This document shows positions 10,538 to 19,037 of a stretch of 64,000 nt of DNA, in pieces; positions within the stretch are counted from its first letter, which is position 1, and every line of letters begins with the position of its first letter. The stretch spans positions 3,658,001 to 3,722,000 of the forward strand of contig NZ_CP099397.1 in NCBI RefSeq assembly GCF_021495345.1, written 5' to 3'. Below the pieces are notes generated by a model, which did not search any database, was not told the origin of the DNA, and saw only the letters and a list, made by a program, of their open reading frames with translations. Source of the stretch: Pseudomonas hydrolytica. GTDB taxonomy: Bacteria; Pseudomonadota; Gammaproteobacteria; Pseudomonadales; Pseudomonadaceae. Both the position numbers and the translations under genes were made by a program.

Positions 10538-11293
10538 ATGCGCTTCGCACTTCTCCTATTCGTCCTGTTATGCGGCAGCGCCCAGGCTGCCGACAGCGTG
10601 CGGCTGACCAACGGCGAATGGCCACCCTACCTGGGCGAGCACCTGCCCCACCACGGCGTCGCCTCGCGCATCGTCGCCGAAGCCTTCGCCCTGCAGGGCG
10701 TCAAGGTGCAGTGGGAGTTCCACCCCTGGGCACGCTCGCTGAAGATGGCGGAAAGGGGTGAGCGCGACGGCAGTGCGGTATGGCTGCACAACAGCGAGCG
10801 CGAGCGGCTCTTCCATATCAGCGATCCGGTGGTGGAGAGCGGCTACTATCTGTTTCATCGCAAGACGCGCGACTTCGACTGGACCAGCATCGAGGACCTG
10901 CGCGATCTGCGCATCGCCGCCACCCGCGGCTACGACTACGGCGAGGCTTTCCAGCACGCCGAGGCAGCCGGCGAACTGCAGGTGGTGCGTCTGACCAACG
11001 ATGAACAGGGTTTTCGCCAACTGCTGGCCGGGCGGGTCGACCTGTTCCCGATGGACAAGGTGGTTGGCTTCGACATGCTCCACCGCCACTTCAGCCCCGC
11101 CGAGCGAGCGCGCCTGAGCGTCCACCCGCACCCCTTGCGTAGCGACAACCTGCATCTGCTGCTGTCGCGTGAAGTCCCCGGCAACGCCGAACTCATCGAA
11201 CGCTTCAACCGCGGCCTGGCGCAGCTACGCGAAAGCGGCAAGGTGGCGCAATACCTGCTGGAGATTCAGCAGCCGCTAACCCTCAGTCACTGA
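10538..11293 (+). CDS. Periplasmic substrate-binding protein, family 3 (solute unknown)
   Basis: 251 residues. Signal peptide about 1-18 (MRFALLLFVLLCGSAQA|A), then a type II periplasmic-binding fold of the SBP_bac_3 kind (RLTNGEWPPYLGEHLPHHGV near the N-terminus; GRVDLFPMDKVVGFDML in the hinge part). No ABC permease or ATPase genes adjoin it, so it may act as an orphan binder or sensor input. Its 3' end overlaps the convergent tctE gene by 18 nt. Start supported by GGAAG 10 nt upstream. Confidence 0.82.
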   Translation: MRFALLLFVLLCGSAQAADSVRLTNGEWPPYLGEHLPHHGVASRIVAEAFALQGVKVQWEFHPWARSLKMAERGERDGSAVWLHNSERERLFHISDPVVESGYYLFHRKTRDFDWTSIEDLRDLRIAATRGYDYGEAFQHAEAAGELQVVRLTNDEQGFRQLLAGRVDLFPMDKVVGFDMLHRHFSPAERARLSVHPHPLRSDNLHLLLSREVPGNAELIERFNRGLAQLRESGKVAQYLLEIQQPLTLSH

Positions 11294-12673
11294 AACCGGA
11301 AACTCCACCCGTACGCGCAAACCGTGCGGTACGGCCTGATGCAGGCTGACCCGGGCCTGGTGCGCACGGCAGATCTCGCCGACGATGGCCAGCCCCAGCC
11401 CGGCGCCGTTGCCCTGCGTGCCGCGGCGGTAGAAGCGCTCGAACACCTTGTCGTGCTCGGCCTCGGGAATGCCAGGACCGTCGTCCTCCACCTCGAGGAT
11501 CGCCGGCGCCAGTACCCGCAGGATCAGATTGCCACCGGACGGCGTATGCGCCAGGGCGTTGTCGAGCAGGTTGCTCAGCAGCTCGTTGAGCAGGGTCGGC
11601 TCGCCGTCGATCCACACCGGCTGTTCGGCCTCCAGCGCCAGCGCCACACCTCGTGAATGCGCCAGCGGCGCCATGGCCAGCCCCAGTTCGCGCGCCAGCT
11701 GGCTGAGATCGATCCGCTGCGCGCCCCCCTCGGTAATGGCCCGCGCGCCACTTTCGATGCGTGCCAGCGACAGCAGCTGGTTGGCCAGGGTGGTCAGCCG
11801 ATCGCCCTGCTGCGCCACCTGCTCCAGCGTGCTGCGCCATTCCTGCGGCTGCTCGGCGCGCAGGCCCAGGGCGATACGTGCCTTGAGCGCCGCCAGTGGC
11901 GTGCGCAGCTCATGGGCGGCATCGGCGATGAACTGCGACTGACGCTCGAACAACCCGCGCAGCCGCTCGTTGAACTGGTTGAGCGCCTCCACCAACGGCA
12001 ACACCTCGCGAGGCAGGCCGGTGTCCGGTAGCGGTTGCAGATCGTCGCTGGCACGCTCGGCCACCTCACGCCGCAGCGCCTCCAGTGGCCGCAGGGCCAG
12101 GCTCACTGCCAGCCACACCAGCAGCAGCGCGCTGACCGACAGCAGCCCCATGCGCCACAGGGTCCCCACCAGCAGCTCGCGGGCCATGCGCTCGCGCGCG
12201 CCCTGCGTCTCGGCCACGCGGATCTCCGCCATGCCGTTGAGCTGCGGCTCGCTCACCGGTTGCAACAGGCTCACCACCCGCACGCCCTGACCGCGGTACT
12301 CGGCATCGTAGAAATGCGCCAGCGCGGGGTAGTCATCGGTACGGGGCGTGCCGGCAGGTGCCGGGGGCAGGTCCTCGTAGCCCGAGACCTGCTGCCCGTC
12401 GAGGTCGAGCACCTGGTAGTAGATGCGCCCGGCACTGTCGTAGGCGAAGGTATCCAGCGCCACGTATGGAATATTGGCCCTGAGCCGGCCATCGTCGGCA
12501 TACAGGCCGTCGGCCACCGCCCGCGCCGAGGCCAGCAGGGTACGGTCATAGGCGGTGTCCGCCGCGCGCCGCGCGCTCCAATAGGCGCTCAGGCTGCTCA
12601 GCAGCAGAATCAGCGACAGCAACAGCGCCAGGCGCCGCAGCAGGCGGCCGCGCAGGCTGACGCTGCGGCTCAT
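11276..12673 (-). CDS. tctE: Sensor histidine kinase of the tricarboxylate system (TctE)
   Basis: Inner-membrane kinase that pairs with TctD to induce tricarboxylate (citrate) uptake genes. 465 residues: first membrane helix about 13-32, periplasmic sensor about 35-165 (2CSK_N type), second helix about 170-195, then HAMP. HisKA carries phospho-acceptor His254 (ADAAHELRTPL). The ATPase domain has the N box (NELLSNLLDNALAHT), G1 (DDGPGI) and G2 (GAGLGLAIV). Start overlaps the tctD stop by 4 nt (ATGA). Divergent from the porin-tctCBA genes it probably controls. Confidence 0.9.
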   Translation of the reverse strand: MSRSVSLRGRLLRRLALLLSLILLLSSLSAYWSARRAADTAYDRTLLASARAVADGLYADDGRLRANIPYVALDTFAYDSAGRIYYQVLDLDGQQVSGYEDLPPAPAGTPRTDDYPALAHFYDAEYRGQGVRVVSLLQPVSEPQLNGMAEIRVAETQGARERMARELLVGTLWRMGLLSVSALLLVWLAVSLALRPLEALRREVAERASDDLQPLPDTGLPREVLPLVEALNQFNERLRGLFERQSQFIADAAHELRTPLAALKARIALGLRAEQPQEWRSTLEQVAQQGDRLTTLANQLLSLARIESGARAITEGGAQRIDLSQLARELGLAMAPLAHSRGVALALEAEQPVWIDGEPTLLNELLSNLLDNALAHTPSGGNLILRVLAPAILEVEDDGPGIPEAEHDKVFERFYRRGTQGNGAGLGLAIVGEICRAHQARVSLHQAVPHGLRVRVEFPVSVTEG

Positions 12674-13341
12674 GCCTCGATCGCCTCCAGCAGATAGCCC
12701 AGGCCGCGGAAGGTGACGATGCGCACGCCGCTGCCTTCGAGTTTCTTGCGCAGACGATGGATGTAGATCTCGATGGCATCGGGGCTGGCGTCCTCATCCA
12801 GGCCGAACACCTGGGCCGCCAACTGCTCCTTGCTCATCACCCGTCCGGGCCGCGCGATCATCGCCTCCAGCACCGCCTGCTCGCGGGCGGTCAGGCTCAG
12901 GGCTTCGCCCTTCATGCTGAAGCGACGCGCGCCGAGGTCGTAGACCAGATCGCCGCAGCGCTGCAGCTGCTCGCCGCCGAGCACGCTGCGACGCAGCAGC
13001 GCCTTGACCCGCGCCTCCAGTTCGGAGAGTTCGAAGGGCTTGGCCAGGTAGTCATCGGCGCCGAGGTTGAGGCCGTGCACGCGGTCCTTGACCTCGCCAC
13101 GGGCGGTCAGCATCAGCACCGGCAGGCGCTGGCCGCGGTCGCGCAGGCGCGCCAGCACGGCGAAGCCGTCCAGCCTGGGCAGCCCGATATCGAGAATCGC
13201 CAGGGCGTAGTCCTCGCTGGACAGCGCCAGGTCGGCGGCCACTCCGTCATGCAGCACGTCCACCGTCCAGCCGGCGCCTTTCAGCGCCTGGGCCACGCTT
13301 TCCGCCAATTGCGGGTGGTCTTCGACCAGCAGAATCCGCAC
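12670..13341 (-). CDS. tctD: Response regulator of the tricarboxylate system (TctD, OmpR family)
   Basis: 223 residues. The receiver domain (about 1-115) has phospho-acceptor Asp51 (AILDIGLPRLDGF), acidic pair ED near residue 8 and Lys101-type KPF. The OmpR/PhoB winged-helix DNA-binding domain occupies about 125-220. The GTG at 13341 (VRILLVEDHPQL) was chosen because GGAGG lies 5 nt upstream and the length is normal; longer ATG versions (13461, 13362) add unlikely residues. Overlaps tctE by 4 nt. Confidence 0.9.
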   Translation of the reverse strand: MRILLVEDHPQLAESVAQALKGAGWTVDVLHDGVAADLALSSEDYALAILDIGLPRLDGFAVLARLRDRGQRLPVLMLTARGEVKDRVHGLNLGADDYLAKPFELSELEARVKALLRRSVLGGEQLQRCGDLVYDLGARRFSMKGEALSLTAREQAVLEAMIARPGRVMSKEQLAAQVFGLDEDASPDAIEIYIHRLRKKLEGSGVRIVTFRGLGYLLEAIEA

Positions 13342-13412
13342 TGCCACCTCCAGCTGCAGCATCGTTCGAGGCGCGCAGTGTAGCGCCGCCATGGCCGCTG
13401 TGAATTGCCCAA

Positions 13413-13427
13413 TTGCCATGATGGCAA
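13413..13427. promoter_or_regulatory. Palindrome between tctD and the porin gene, possible operator
   Basis: TTGCCAT-G-ATGGCAA, a perfect 7-bp inverted repeat with 1-nt centre, midway in the 264-nt divergent gap. Its position suits binding by a regulator such as TctD, but no known TctD site is available to match it. Confidence 0.4.
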
Positions 13428-13582
13428 GCGAATCCGGCGCCGGGGCATCGCCAGAACGCATCGTAGATGGCGCCGGAAAAAATTGCTGGCATGAAAGCCT
13501 GGCGAAAGCTTGCCCTCATAGCATCGTCTCATGGTGGCTCGATCCACCTGCTCAAGTGACCCTGCAGTGGTGCTGGGTCGCT

Positions 13583-13600
13583 ACAAGAACAAGAACGGAG
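13583..13600 (+). promoter_or_regulatory. A-rich (ARN)n motif next to the porin ribosome-binding site
   Basis: ACAAGAACAAGAACGGAG: AAG-AAC-AAG-AAC directly abuts the Shine-Dalgarno GGAG (13597-13600). Repeated A-R-N triplets at a ribosome-binding site are the known Hfq/Crc target type used for carbon catabolite repression in Pseudomonas. Functional role inferred. Confidence 0.55.
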
Positions 13601-13605
13601 ACCAC

Positions 13606-14874
13606 ATGATGCTCGCAGCCTCACGCCAGGCTTTGCCGCCTGTACGCCTGCTCTGCCTGGCTATCGCCGCCACCGGCGCAGCCCCTCTCGCCAGCGCCGC
13701 CTTCATCGAAGACAGCACGGCCAGCCTCACCGCCACCAACATCTACCTGAACCGCGACTTTCGTGAAGGCGACGGCCAGAACAAGCGCGAAGAATGGGGC
13801 CAGGGCTTTCGCCTCGACCTGCAATCGGGCTACACCGAAGGCACCGTCGGTTTCGGCCTCGACGCTATGGGCCTGCTCGGTATCAAGCTCGACTCGGGCC
13901 GCGGCCGCACCGGTACCGATCTGCTGCCGGTACACGACGATGGGCGCTCCGCCGACGAATTCAGCCGCCTGGGCCTGACCGCCAAGGTCAAGGTCTCCGC
14001 CACCGAGCTGCGCTACGGCTCGCACGTGCCCGAGCTGCCGGTGGTCAAGGCCAGCGACAGCCGCCTGCTGCCGCAGGTGTTCGAAGGCGGCCTGCTGACT
14101 TCCTCGGAACTCGACGGCCTGACCTTCACCGGCGGCCGCCTGGACAAGGTCATCGACCGCGCCTCCACCGATGACGAAGACCTGGTGCTCAACGCCAAGA
14201 ACCGCCGCTTCACCAGCGGCGTCAGCGCCGACCACTTGGACCTGGCCGGCGTCGACTACCAGTTCGCTCCCGGTTTCACCGGCCGCTACTACTTCGCCGA
14301 TCTGGACGACATCTACCGCCAGCACTTCTTCGGCCTGCTCAGCAGCCACAAGCTCGGTGCCGGCACCCTGAGCAGCGACCTGCGTTACATCGTCAGCCGC
14401 GACAGTGGTGCGGCCAACGCCGGCAAGGTCGACAACCGCGCCGTCAATGCCATGCTCAGCTACGGCATCGGCGCACACAAGTTCGGCCTGGGCTTCCAGG
14501 ACATGAGCGGCGATACCGGCTTTGCCTACATCGACGGCAGCGATCCGTTCCTGATCAACTTCGTGCAGATCAACGACTTCGCCAATGCCGACGAGCGCTC
14601 CTGGCAGGCGCGTTACGACTTCAATTTCGCCAGCCTCGGCGTCCCCGGCCTGACCTTCATGACCCGCTACATCCGCGGCGACGATGCCCGCATCGCCGGC
14701 AGCGACGAGCGTGGCGGCGAATGGGAACGCGATATCGAACTCAAGTACGTGGTGCAGACCGGCCCGCTCAAGGACCTCTACGTGCGCCTGCGCAACGCCA
14801 GCTTCCGCTCCGACTTCGCCCGCGATGCGGACGAGAACCGTGTCATCGTCGGCTACAGCCTGCCGATCTGGTAA
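13606..14874 (+). CDS. opdH: OprD-family outer-membrane porin, probably OpdH (tricarboxylate porin)
   Basis: 422 residues: signal peptide about 1-30 ending in PLASA, then an 18-strand OprD-type barrel. Family features include GFGLDAMGLLGIKLDSG, MIP-like loop segments and the terminal strand ending in VGYSLPIW. It sits between tctD and tctC, the position of opdH in P. aeruginosa, so citrate, cis-aconitate or isocitrate is the likely substrate class. Two in-frame ATGs (13606 and 13609) are possible; GGAG lies 5 or 8 nt upstream. An A-rich motif suggests catabolite repression. Confidence 0.87.
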   Translation: MMLAASRQALPPVRLLCLAIAATGAAPLASAAFIEDSTASLTATNIYLNRDFREGDGQNKREEWGQGFRLDLQSGYTEGTVGFGLDAMGLLGIKLDSGRGRTGTDLLPVHDDGRSADEFSRLGLTAKVKVSATELRYGSHVPELPVVKASDSRLLPQVFEGGLLTSSELDGLTFTGGRLDKVIDRASTDDEDLVLNAKNRRFTSGVSADHLDLAGVDYQFAPGFTGRYYFADLDDIYRQHFFGLLSSHKLGAGTLSSDLRYIVSRDSGAANAGKVDNRAVNAMLSYGIGAHKFGLGFQDMSGDTGFAYIDGSDPFLINFVQINDFANADERSWQARYDFNFASLGVPGLTFMTRYIRGDDARIAGSDERGGEWERDIELKYVVQTGPLKDLYVRLRNASFRSDFARDADENRVIVGYSLPIW

Positions 14875-14885
14875 ACAACAACAAG
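14873..14885 (+). promoter_or_regulatory. A-rich (ARN)n motif upstream of tctC
   Basis: AAC-AAC-AAC-AAG at 14874-14885, starting at the porin stop codon and about 20 nt before the tctC ATG, 10 nt before its GAGGAT ribosome-binding site. A second Hfq/Crc-type element in the same transcript region. Confidence 0.5.
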
Positions 14886-14905
14886 ACCCGCGAGGATAAT
14901 CCAAC

Positions 14906-15883
14906 ATGAAATCTGCCCTGACCCGTGCCGCCCTGGCGGTTTCCTGCCTGGCCTTCGCCGGCCAGCTGCTGGCCGCCGAACCCAAGCGCCCCGAATGCAT
15001 CGCCCCGGCCAAGCCCGGTGGCGGCTTCGACCTGACCTGCAAGCTGGCCCAGAGCGGTTTGAAGGACACCGGTCTGCTCAAGGCGCCGATGCGCGTCACC
15101 TACATGCCCGGCGGCGTTGGCGCCGTGGCCTACAATGCGGTGGTCGCGCAGCGCGCCAAGGACCCGGGCACCATCACCGCCTTCTCTTCCGGCTCCCTGC
15201 TCAACCTGGCCCAGGGCAAGTTCGGCCGCTACGACGAGAGCGCCGTGCGCTGGCTGGCGGCCATCGGCACCGACTACGGCGCCATTTCCGTGCGTGACGA
15301 TGCGCCCTGGCAGAACCTCGGCGAACTGGTCGAGGCCCTGAAGAAGGATCCGAGCAGCGTGGTATTCGGCGCCGGCGCCACCATCGGCGGTCAGGACTGG
15401 ATGCAGACGGCACTGATCGCCCGCGCCGCCGGTATCGACCCGCAGAACCTGCGCTACGTCGCCTTCGAAGGCGGTGGCGAAACCCTCACCGCCATGCTCG
15501 GCGGCCACGTCCAGGTCACCTCCAGCGGCCTCGGCGAAGTCACCCCGCAGCTGGCGGCCGGCAAGATCCGCATCCTCGCCGTGCTGGCCGACGAGCGCCT
15601 GCCGGGCAAACTGGCCGACATCCCCACCGCCAAGGAGCAGGGCTTCGACATCAGCTGGCCGGTGATCCGCGGCTTCTACATGGGCCCGCAGGTCAGCGAC
15701 GAGGATTACAACTGGTGGAAAGGCCAGTTCGACCAGATGCTCGCTCGTGACGATTTCGCCACCCTGCGTGAGCAGCGCGACCTCTTCCCCCTGTCGCTGA
15801 CCGGCGACGAGCTCAACGCCTTCGTGCTCAAGCAGGTGCAGGAATACAAGGCGCTGGCCGGCGAGTTCGGCCTGGTTCAGTAG
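14906..15883 (+). CDS. tctC: Tricarboxylate-binding periplasmic protein TctC
   Basis: Periplasmic receptor of the tripartite tricarboxylate transporter. 325 residues, signal peptide about 1-23 (ending QLLA|AEP), then the Bug/TctC fold: KPGGGFDLTCKLAQ, TYMPGGVGAVAYNAVVAQ and GEVTPQLAAGKIRILAVL are characteristic. Followed by tctB (66 nt) and tctA, and preceded by the porin (31 nt). Ribosome-binding site GAGGAT. Confidence 0.94.
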   Translation: MKSALTRAALAVSCLAFAGQLLAAEPKRPECIAPAKPGGGFDLTCKLAQSGLKDTGLLKAPMRVTYMPGGVGAVAYNAVVAQRAKDPGTITAFSSGSLLNLAQGKFGRYDESAVRWLAAIGTDYGAISVRDDAPWQNLGELVEALKKDPSSVVFGAGATIGGQDWMQTALIARAAGIDPQNLRYVAFEGGGETLTAMLGGHVQVTSSGLGEVTPQLAAGKIRILAVLADERLPGKLADIPTAKEQGFDISWPVIRGFYMGPQVSDEDYNWWKGQFDQMLARDDFATLREQRDLFPLSLTGDELNAFVLKQVQEYKALAGEFGLVQ

Positions 15884-15949
15884 CACGTCTTGCGCAATCC
15901 GCGTTCGGCCGCCGGCACTCGGCGGTCGACGCCCCTGAGGTAAATCACC

Positions 15950-16393
15950 ATGTACGTTCGCCTGTTCTCCGCGATCTGGTTGCTGCTGTGCGTCTGGCTC
16001 GCCGTCCTTGCCTGGGGCTTCCAGGCGCCCTTCGCCTATGACCCGGTCGGCCCGCGCGCCTATCCCCTGCTGCTGCTGGCCCTGATGGGTGCCGGCAGCC
16101 TGTGGCTGATGATCAAACCCGGCTTGCTCGAGCAACGCCTGGACGTCCCCATGGCATTGCGCAGCGCCCTGTGCGTGGTGGTGCTGCTGGCCTATGCGCT
16201 GACCTTCGAGCTGCTCGGCTTCGTCGTCAGCACCACCCTGGCCACCTTTGCCCTCGGCCTGCTGTTCACCGGCCGCCCGCTGCCGTGCGCCATCAGCGCC
16301 GTGGCGATGGGCGTGCTGCTGTACAGCCTGTTCGACCTGTTGCTGGACGTGCCCCTGCCGCTCGGCCTGTTAGACGCTTTCGTGGAGAGCTGA
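15950..16393 (+). CDS. tctB: Tripartite tricarboxylate transporter small membrane subunit TctB
   Basis: 147 residues with four predicted membrane helices (about 7-25, 40-57, 75-110 as two, and 115-135), the normal layout of the TctB subunit. Partners the large TctA channel subunit, whose ATG follows after 1 nt. Ribosome-binding site GAGGT 9 nt upstream. Confidence 0.9.
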   Translation: MYVRLFSAIWLLLCVWLAVLAWGFQAPFAYDPVGPRAYPLLLLALMGAGSLWLMIKPGLLEQRLDVPMALRSALCVVVLLAYALTFELLGFVVSTTLATFALGLLFTGRPLPCAISAVAMGVLLYSLFDLLLDVPLPLGLLDAFVES

Positions 16394-16394
16394 A

Positions 16395-17915
16395 ATGGAA
16401 ACCCTCAACTTCCTCATGCAGGGCTTCGACGTCGCCACCCGGCCGACCAACCTGCTGGTGGCGCTGTTCGGCGCCTTCGTCGGCACCGTGGTCGGCCTGC
16501 TGCCGGGCCTTGGCCCGATCAACGGCGTGGCGCTGCTACTGCCTTTGGCCTTCGCCCTCGGTCTGCCGCCGGAAACCGCACTGATTCTGCTTGCCGCCGT
16601 GTACCTGGGCTGCGAGTACGGCGGGCGTATCTCCGCCATTCTGCTCAACGTGCCCGGTGACGCCGCGGCAGTGATGACCACCCTCGACGGCTACCCGCTG
16701 GCGCGTCAGGGCAAGGCCGGTATCGCCCTGTCGCTGTCGGCGGTCAGTTCGTTCATCGGCAGCATCATCGCCACCTGCGGCGTGGTGCTGTTCGCTCCGC
16801 TGCTGGCGAAATGGGCGGTGGCCTTCGGCCCGGCCGAGTACTTCGTGCTGATGATCTTCGCCATCGCCTGCCTCGGCGGCATGGTCGGCGACAAGCCGGT
16901 CAAGACCCTGATGGCGGCGCTGATCGGCCTGGCCCTGGCCACGGTCGGGGTGGACTCGACCACTGGCGTGTACCGCTTCACCTTCGACAGCGTCAGCCTG
17001 TCCGACGGCATCCAGTTCGTCATCGTGGTGATCGGCTTCTTCAGCGTCAGCGAGATCCTCCTGATGCTGGAGAAGACCCACAGCGGCCAGCAGGCGGTCA
17101 AGGCCAGCGGGCGTCTGCTGTTCAACTTCAAGGAGTTCTGCCTGAGTTTCTGGACCATGATCCGCAGCGCCGTGGCCGGCTTCGTCATCGGCACCCTGCC
17201 CGGTGCCGGCGCGACCATCGCCAGCGCCATGACCTACATGAGCGAGAAGCGCCTGGCCGGGCCCAAGGGCCGTTTCGGCGAGGGCGACCTGCGCGGCCTG
17301 GCCGCTCCGGAAGCAGCCAACAACGCCTCGGCCTGCGGCTCGCTGATCCCCATGCTGACCCTCGGCGTACCCGGCTCGGGCACCACGGCGGTGATGATCG
17401 GCGCACTGACCCTGTACAACATCACCCCCGGCCCGCTGCTGTTCGAGCAGCAGCCGGACGTGGTCTGGGGCCTGATCGCCTCGCTGTTCATCGGCAACGT
17501 CATCCTGCTGGTGATGAACATCCCGCTGGTCGGCCTGTTCTCGCGCATGCTCGCCGTACCCAACTGGGTGCTGGTGCCGGCGATCACCGTGATCAGCATG
17601 GTCGGCGTCTACGCGGTGCACAGCACGGTGTTCGACCTGGTGCTGATGATCGGCCTCGGCGTGTTCGGCTACATCCTGCGCAAGCTGGACTTCCCTCTGT
17701 CGGCGCTGATCCTCGGCTTCGTCCTCGGCGAGCTGATGGAAGACAACCTGCGCCGCGCCCTGTCGATCTCCGCCGGCGATCTGGGCATCCTCTGGGGCAG
17801 CCCGATCACCCTGACCCTGTGGGCGCTGGTGGTGCTGATGCTGGCCCTGCCGGGCATCCGCTGGATGCGCCGGCGCAAGCAGCTCAAGGCGCAGGCCGAT
17901 GCCGCTACCGCGTGA
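16395..17915 (+). CDS. tctA: Tripartite tricarboxylate transporter large permease TctA
   Basis: Inner-membrane channel of the cation-gradient-driven tricarboxylate transporter. 506 residues, about 11-12 membrane helices. Duplicated glycine/proline substrate motifs are visible: GLLPGLGPINGVALLLPLAF at about 36-55 and LGVPGSGTTAVMIGAL at about 324-339. Follows tctB by 1 nt; its last 17 nt overlap the AbrB-type gene in another frame. Confidence 0.95.
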   Translation: METLNFLMQGFDVATRPTNLLVALFGAFVGTVVGLLPGLGPINGVALLLPLAFALGLPPETALILLAAVYLGCEYGGRISAILLNVPGDAAAVMTTLDGYPLARQGKAGIALSLSAVSSFIGSIIATCGVVLFAPLLAKWAVAFGPAEYFVLMIFAIACLGGMVGDKPVKTLMAALIGLALATVGVDSTTGVYRFTFDSVSLSDGIQFVIVVIGFFSVSEILLMLEKTHSGQQAVKASGRLLFNFKEFCLSFWTMIRSAVAGFVIGTLPGAGATIASAMTYMSEKRLAGPKGRFGEGDLRGLAAPEAANNASACGSLIPMLTLGVPGSGTTAVMIGALTLYNITPGPLLFEQQPDVVWGLIASLFIGNVILLVMNIPLVGLFSRMLAVPNWVLVPAITVISMVGVYAVHSTVFDLVLMIGLGVFGYILRKLDFPLSALILGFVLGELMEDNLRRALSISAGDLGILWGSPITLTLWALVVLMLALPGIRWMRRRKQLKAQADAATA

Positions 17916-18921
17916 TCTGTGGGTAACGCCGCTGACCGGTGCGGTCGGCGGCTACCTGGCCAGCCTCGCCGGCTGGCCTTTGCCGTGGATGGTCGGATCC
18001 CTGCTGGCGGTGATCGCCCTGCGTTGCCTCAGCAACCGCGCCTTCAGCGAACTGCCCGGCGGGCGCAAGGCCGGCCAGTGGCTGGTGGCCAGCGGCATCG
18101 GCCTGCACTTCACCAGCGAGGTGCTGGAGCAGATCGTCAGCCACCTGCCGGTGGTGGTCATGGGCGCCTTCGGCACTCTGCTGCTGAGCCTGATCGGCAT
18201 CGCCATCCTGCGCCGTGCCGGTGTCGACCGCGCCACCGCGTTCTTCGCCAGCATGCCTGGCGGCGCCAGCGAGATGGTCAACCTGGCGCTGCGTCACGAC
18301 GCCCAACCGGCCCGCGTGGCTGCCGCCCACAGCCTGCGCCTGCTGCTGGTGGTACTGCTGATTCCGGCGCTGTTCACCTGGGGCCTGCCCGCTGTCAGCG
18401 CCCCGCCACCCCTGCCGGTCGACTGGACCTGGCTGCTCGCCCTGCTGGCCGCCGGCGGACTGTTGGCCATGCTCTGGGCACGCCTGAAACAACCCAACCC
18501 CTGGATGCTCGGCCCACTGACCGCCTGCGCCCTGGCCAGCGCCACCTTCGACCTGCATATCGGGCTGCCACCGGGCCTGGGGCAACTGGGCCAATGGCTG
18601 ATCGGCTGCGCCCTGGGCTGCCATTTCGACCGCGCCTTCTTTCGCAGCGCCCCGGGCTTTCTCGCCCGCGTGCTGCTGTTCACCCTGCTGGCGATGCTCG
18701 CCGCAGCCCTGCTCGGCGAAGCGCTGGGCTGGCTGGCCGGTGAGGATCACCTGTCGCTGATGCTGGGCATGATGCCCGGCGGCATCACTGAGCTGTGTCT
18801 GACCGCCGAGGCGCTGCAGCTGTCGGTGGCGCTGGTCACCGCACTGCAGGTGCTGCGGCTGTTTCTGGTGATGTTTCTCGCCGAGCCGTTGTTCAGGCTC
18901 TGGAGCAAACGCCACGCTTAG
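17899..18921 (+). CDS. AbrB-family integral membrane protein (PF05145), function unknown
   Basis: 340 residues, two internally similar halves of membrane helices (AbrB duplication; GWPLPWMVGSLLAV in half one, PNPWMLGPLTACAL in half two). Databases often call this family 'ammonia monooxygenase' or 'AbrB transcriptional regulator', but it is a polytopic membrane protein unrelated to either. The start overlaps tctA by 17 nt, so it is translated as the last cistron of the tricarboxylate operon and probably helps that uptake or an associated efflux. A strong terminator follows immediately. Confidence 0.85.
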   Translation: MPLPRDLWVTPLTGAVGGYLASLAGWPLPWMVGSLLAVIALRCLSNRAFSELPGGRKAGQWLVASGIGLHFTSEVLEQIVSHLPVVVMGAFGTLLLSLIGIAILRRAGVDRATAFFASMPGGASEMVNLALRHDAQPARVAAAHSLRLLLVVLLIPALFTWGLPAVSAPPPLPVDWTWLLALLAAGGLLAMLWARLKQPNPWMLGPLTACALASATFDLHIGLPPGLGQLGQWLIGCALGCHFDRAFFRSAPGFLARVLLFTLLAMLAAALLGEALGWLAGEDHLSLMLGMMPGGITELCLTAEALQLSVALVTALQVLRLFLVMFLAEPLFRLWSKRHA

Positions 18922-18944
18922 CCCGCCTCGTGCGGGCTTTTTTT
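18920..18944 (+). terminator. Intrinsic terminator of the tct operon
   Basis: AGCCCGC (18920-18926), loop CTCGT, GCGGGCT (18932-18938) and a run of seven T (18938-18944). It overlaps the stop codon of the last gene. Confidence 0.92.
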
Positions 18945-18953
18945 ATGACGCAT

Positions 18954-19035
18954 CTGGTGCGCACGGCGCACCCTACGGAACGACGCACCGCCGCCACGAT
19001 TGGTGCGAACGTGTAGGGTGCGCCATGCGCACCAG
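18954..19035. repeat. REP-like long inverted repeat
   Basis: Two 23-nt arms (18954-18976 and 19013-19035) are inverted copies differing at one base; the core is GGTGCGCAYGGCGCACCCTAC. The 36-nt centre carries further GGTGCG copies. It fills the space between convergent genes and resembles Pseudomonas REP/BIME-type intergenic elements. Confidence 0.75.
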
Positions 19036-19037
19036 CG

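Noticed and set aside
17899..18921. Ammonia monooxygenase or transcription factor AbrB
   Set aside because: The protein is polytopic membrane throughout; those names are long-standing misannotations of PF05145.
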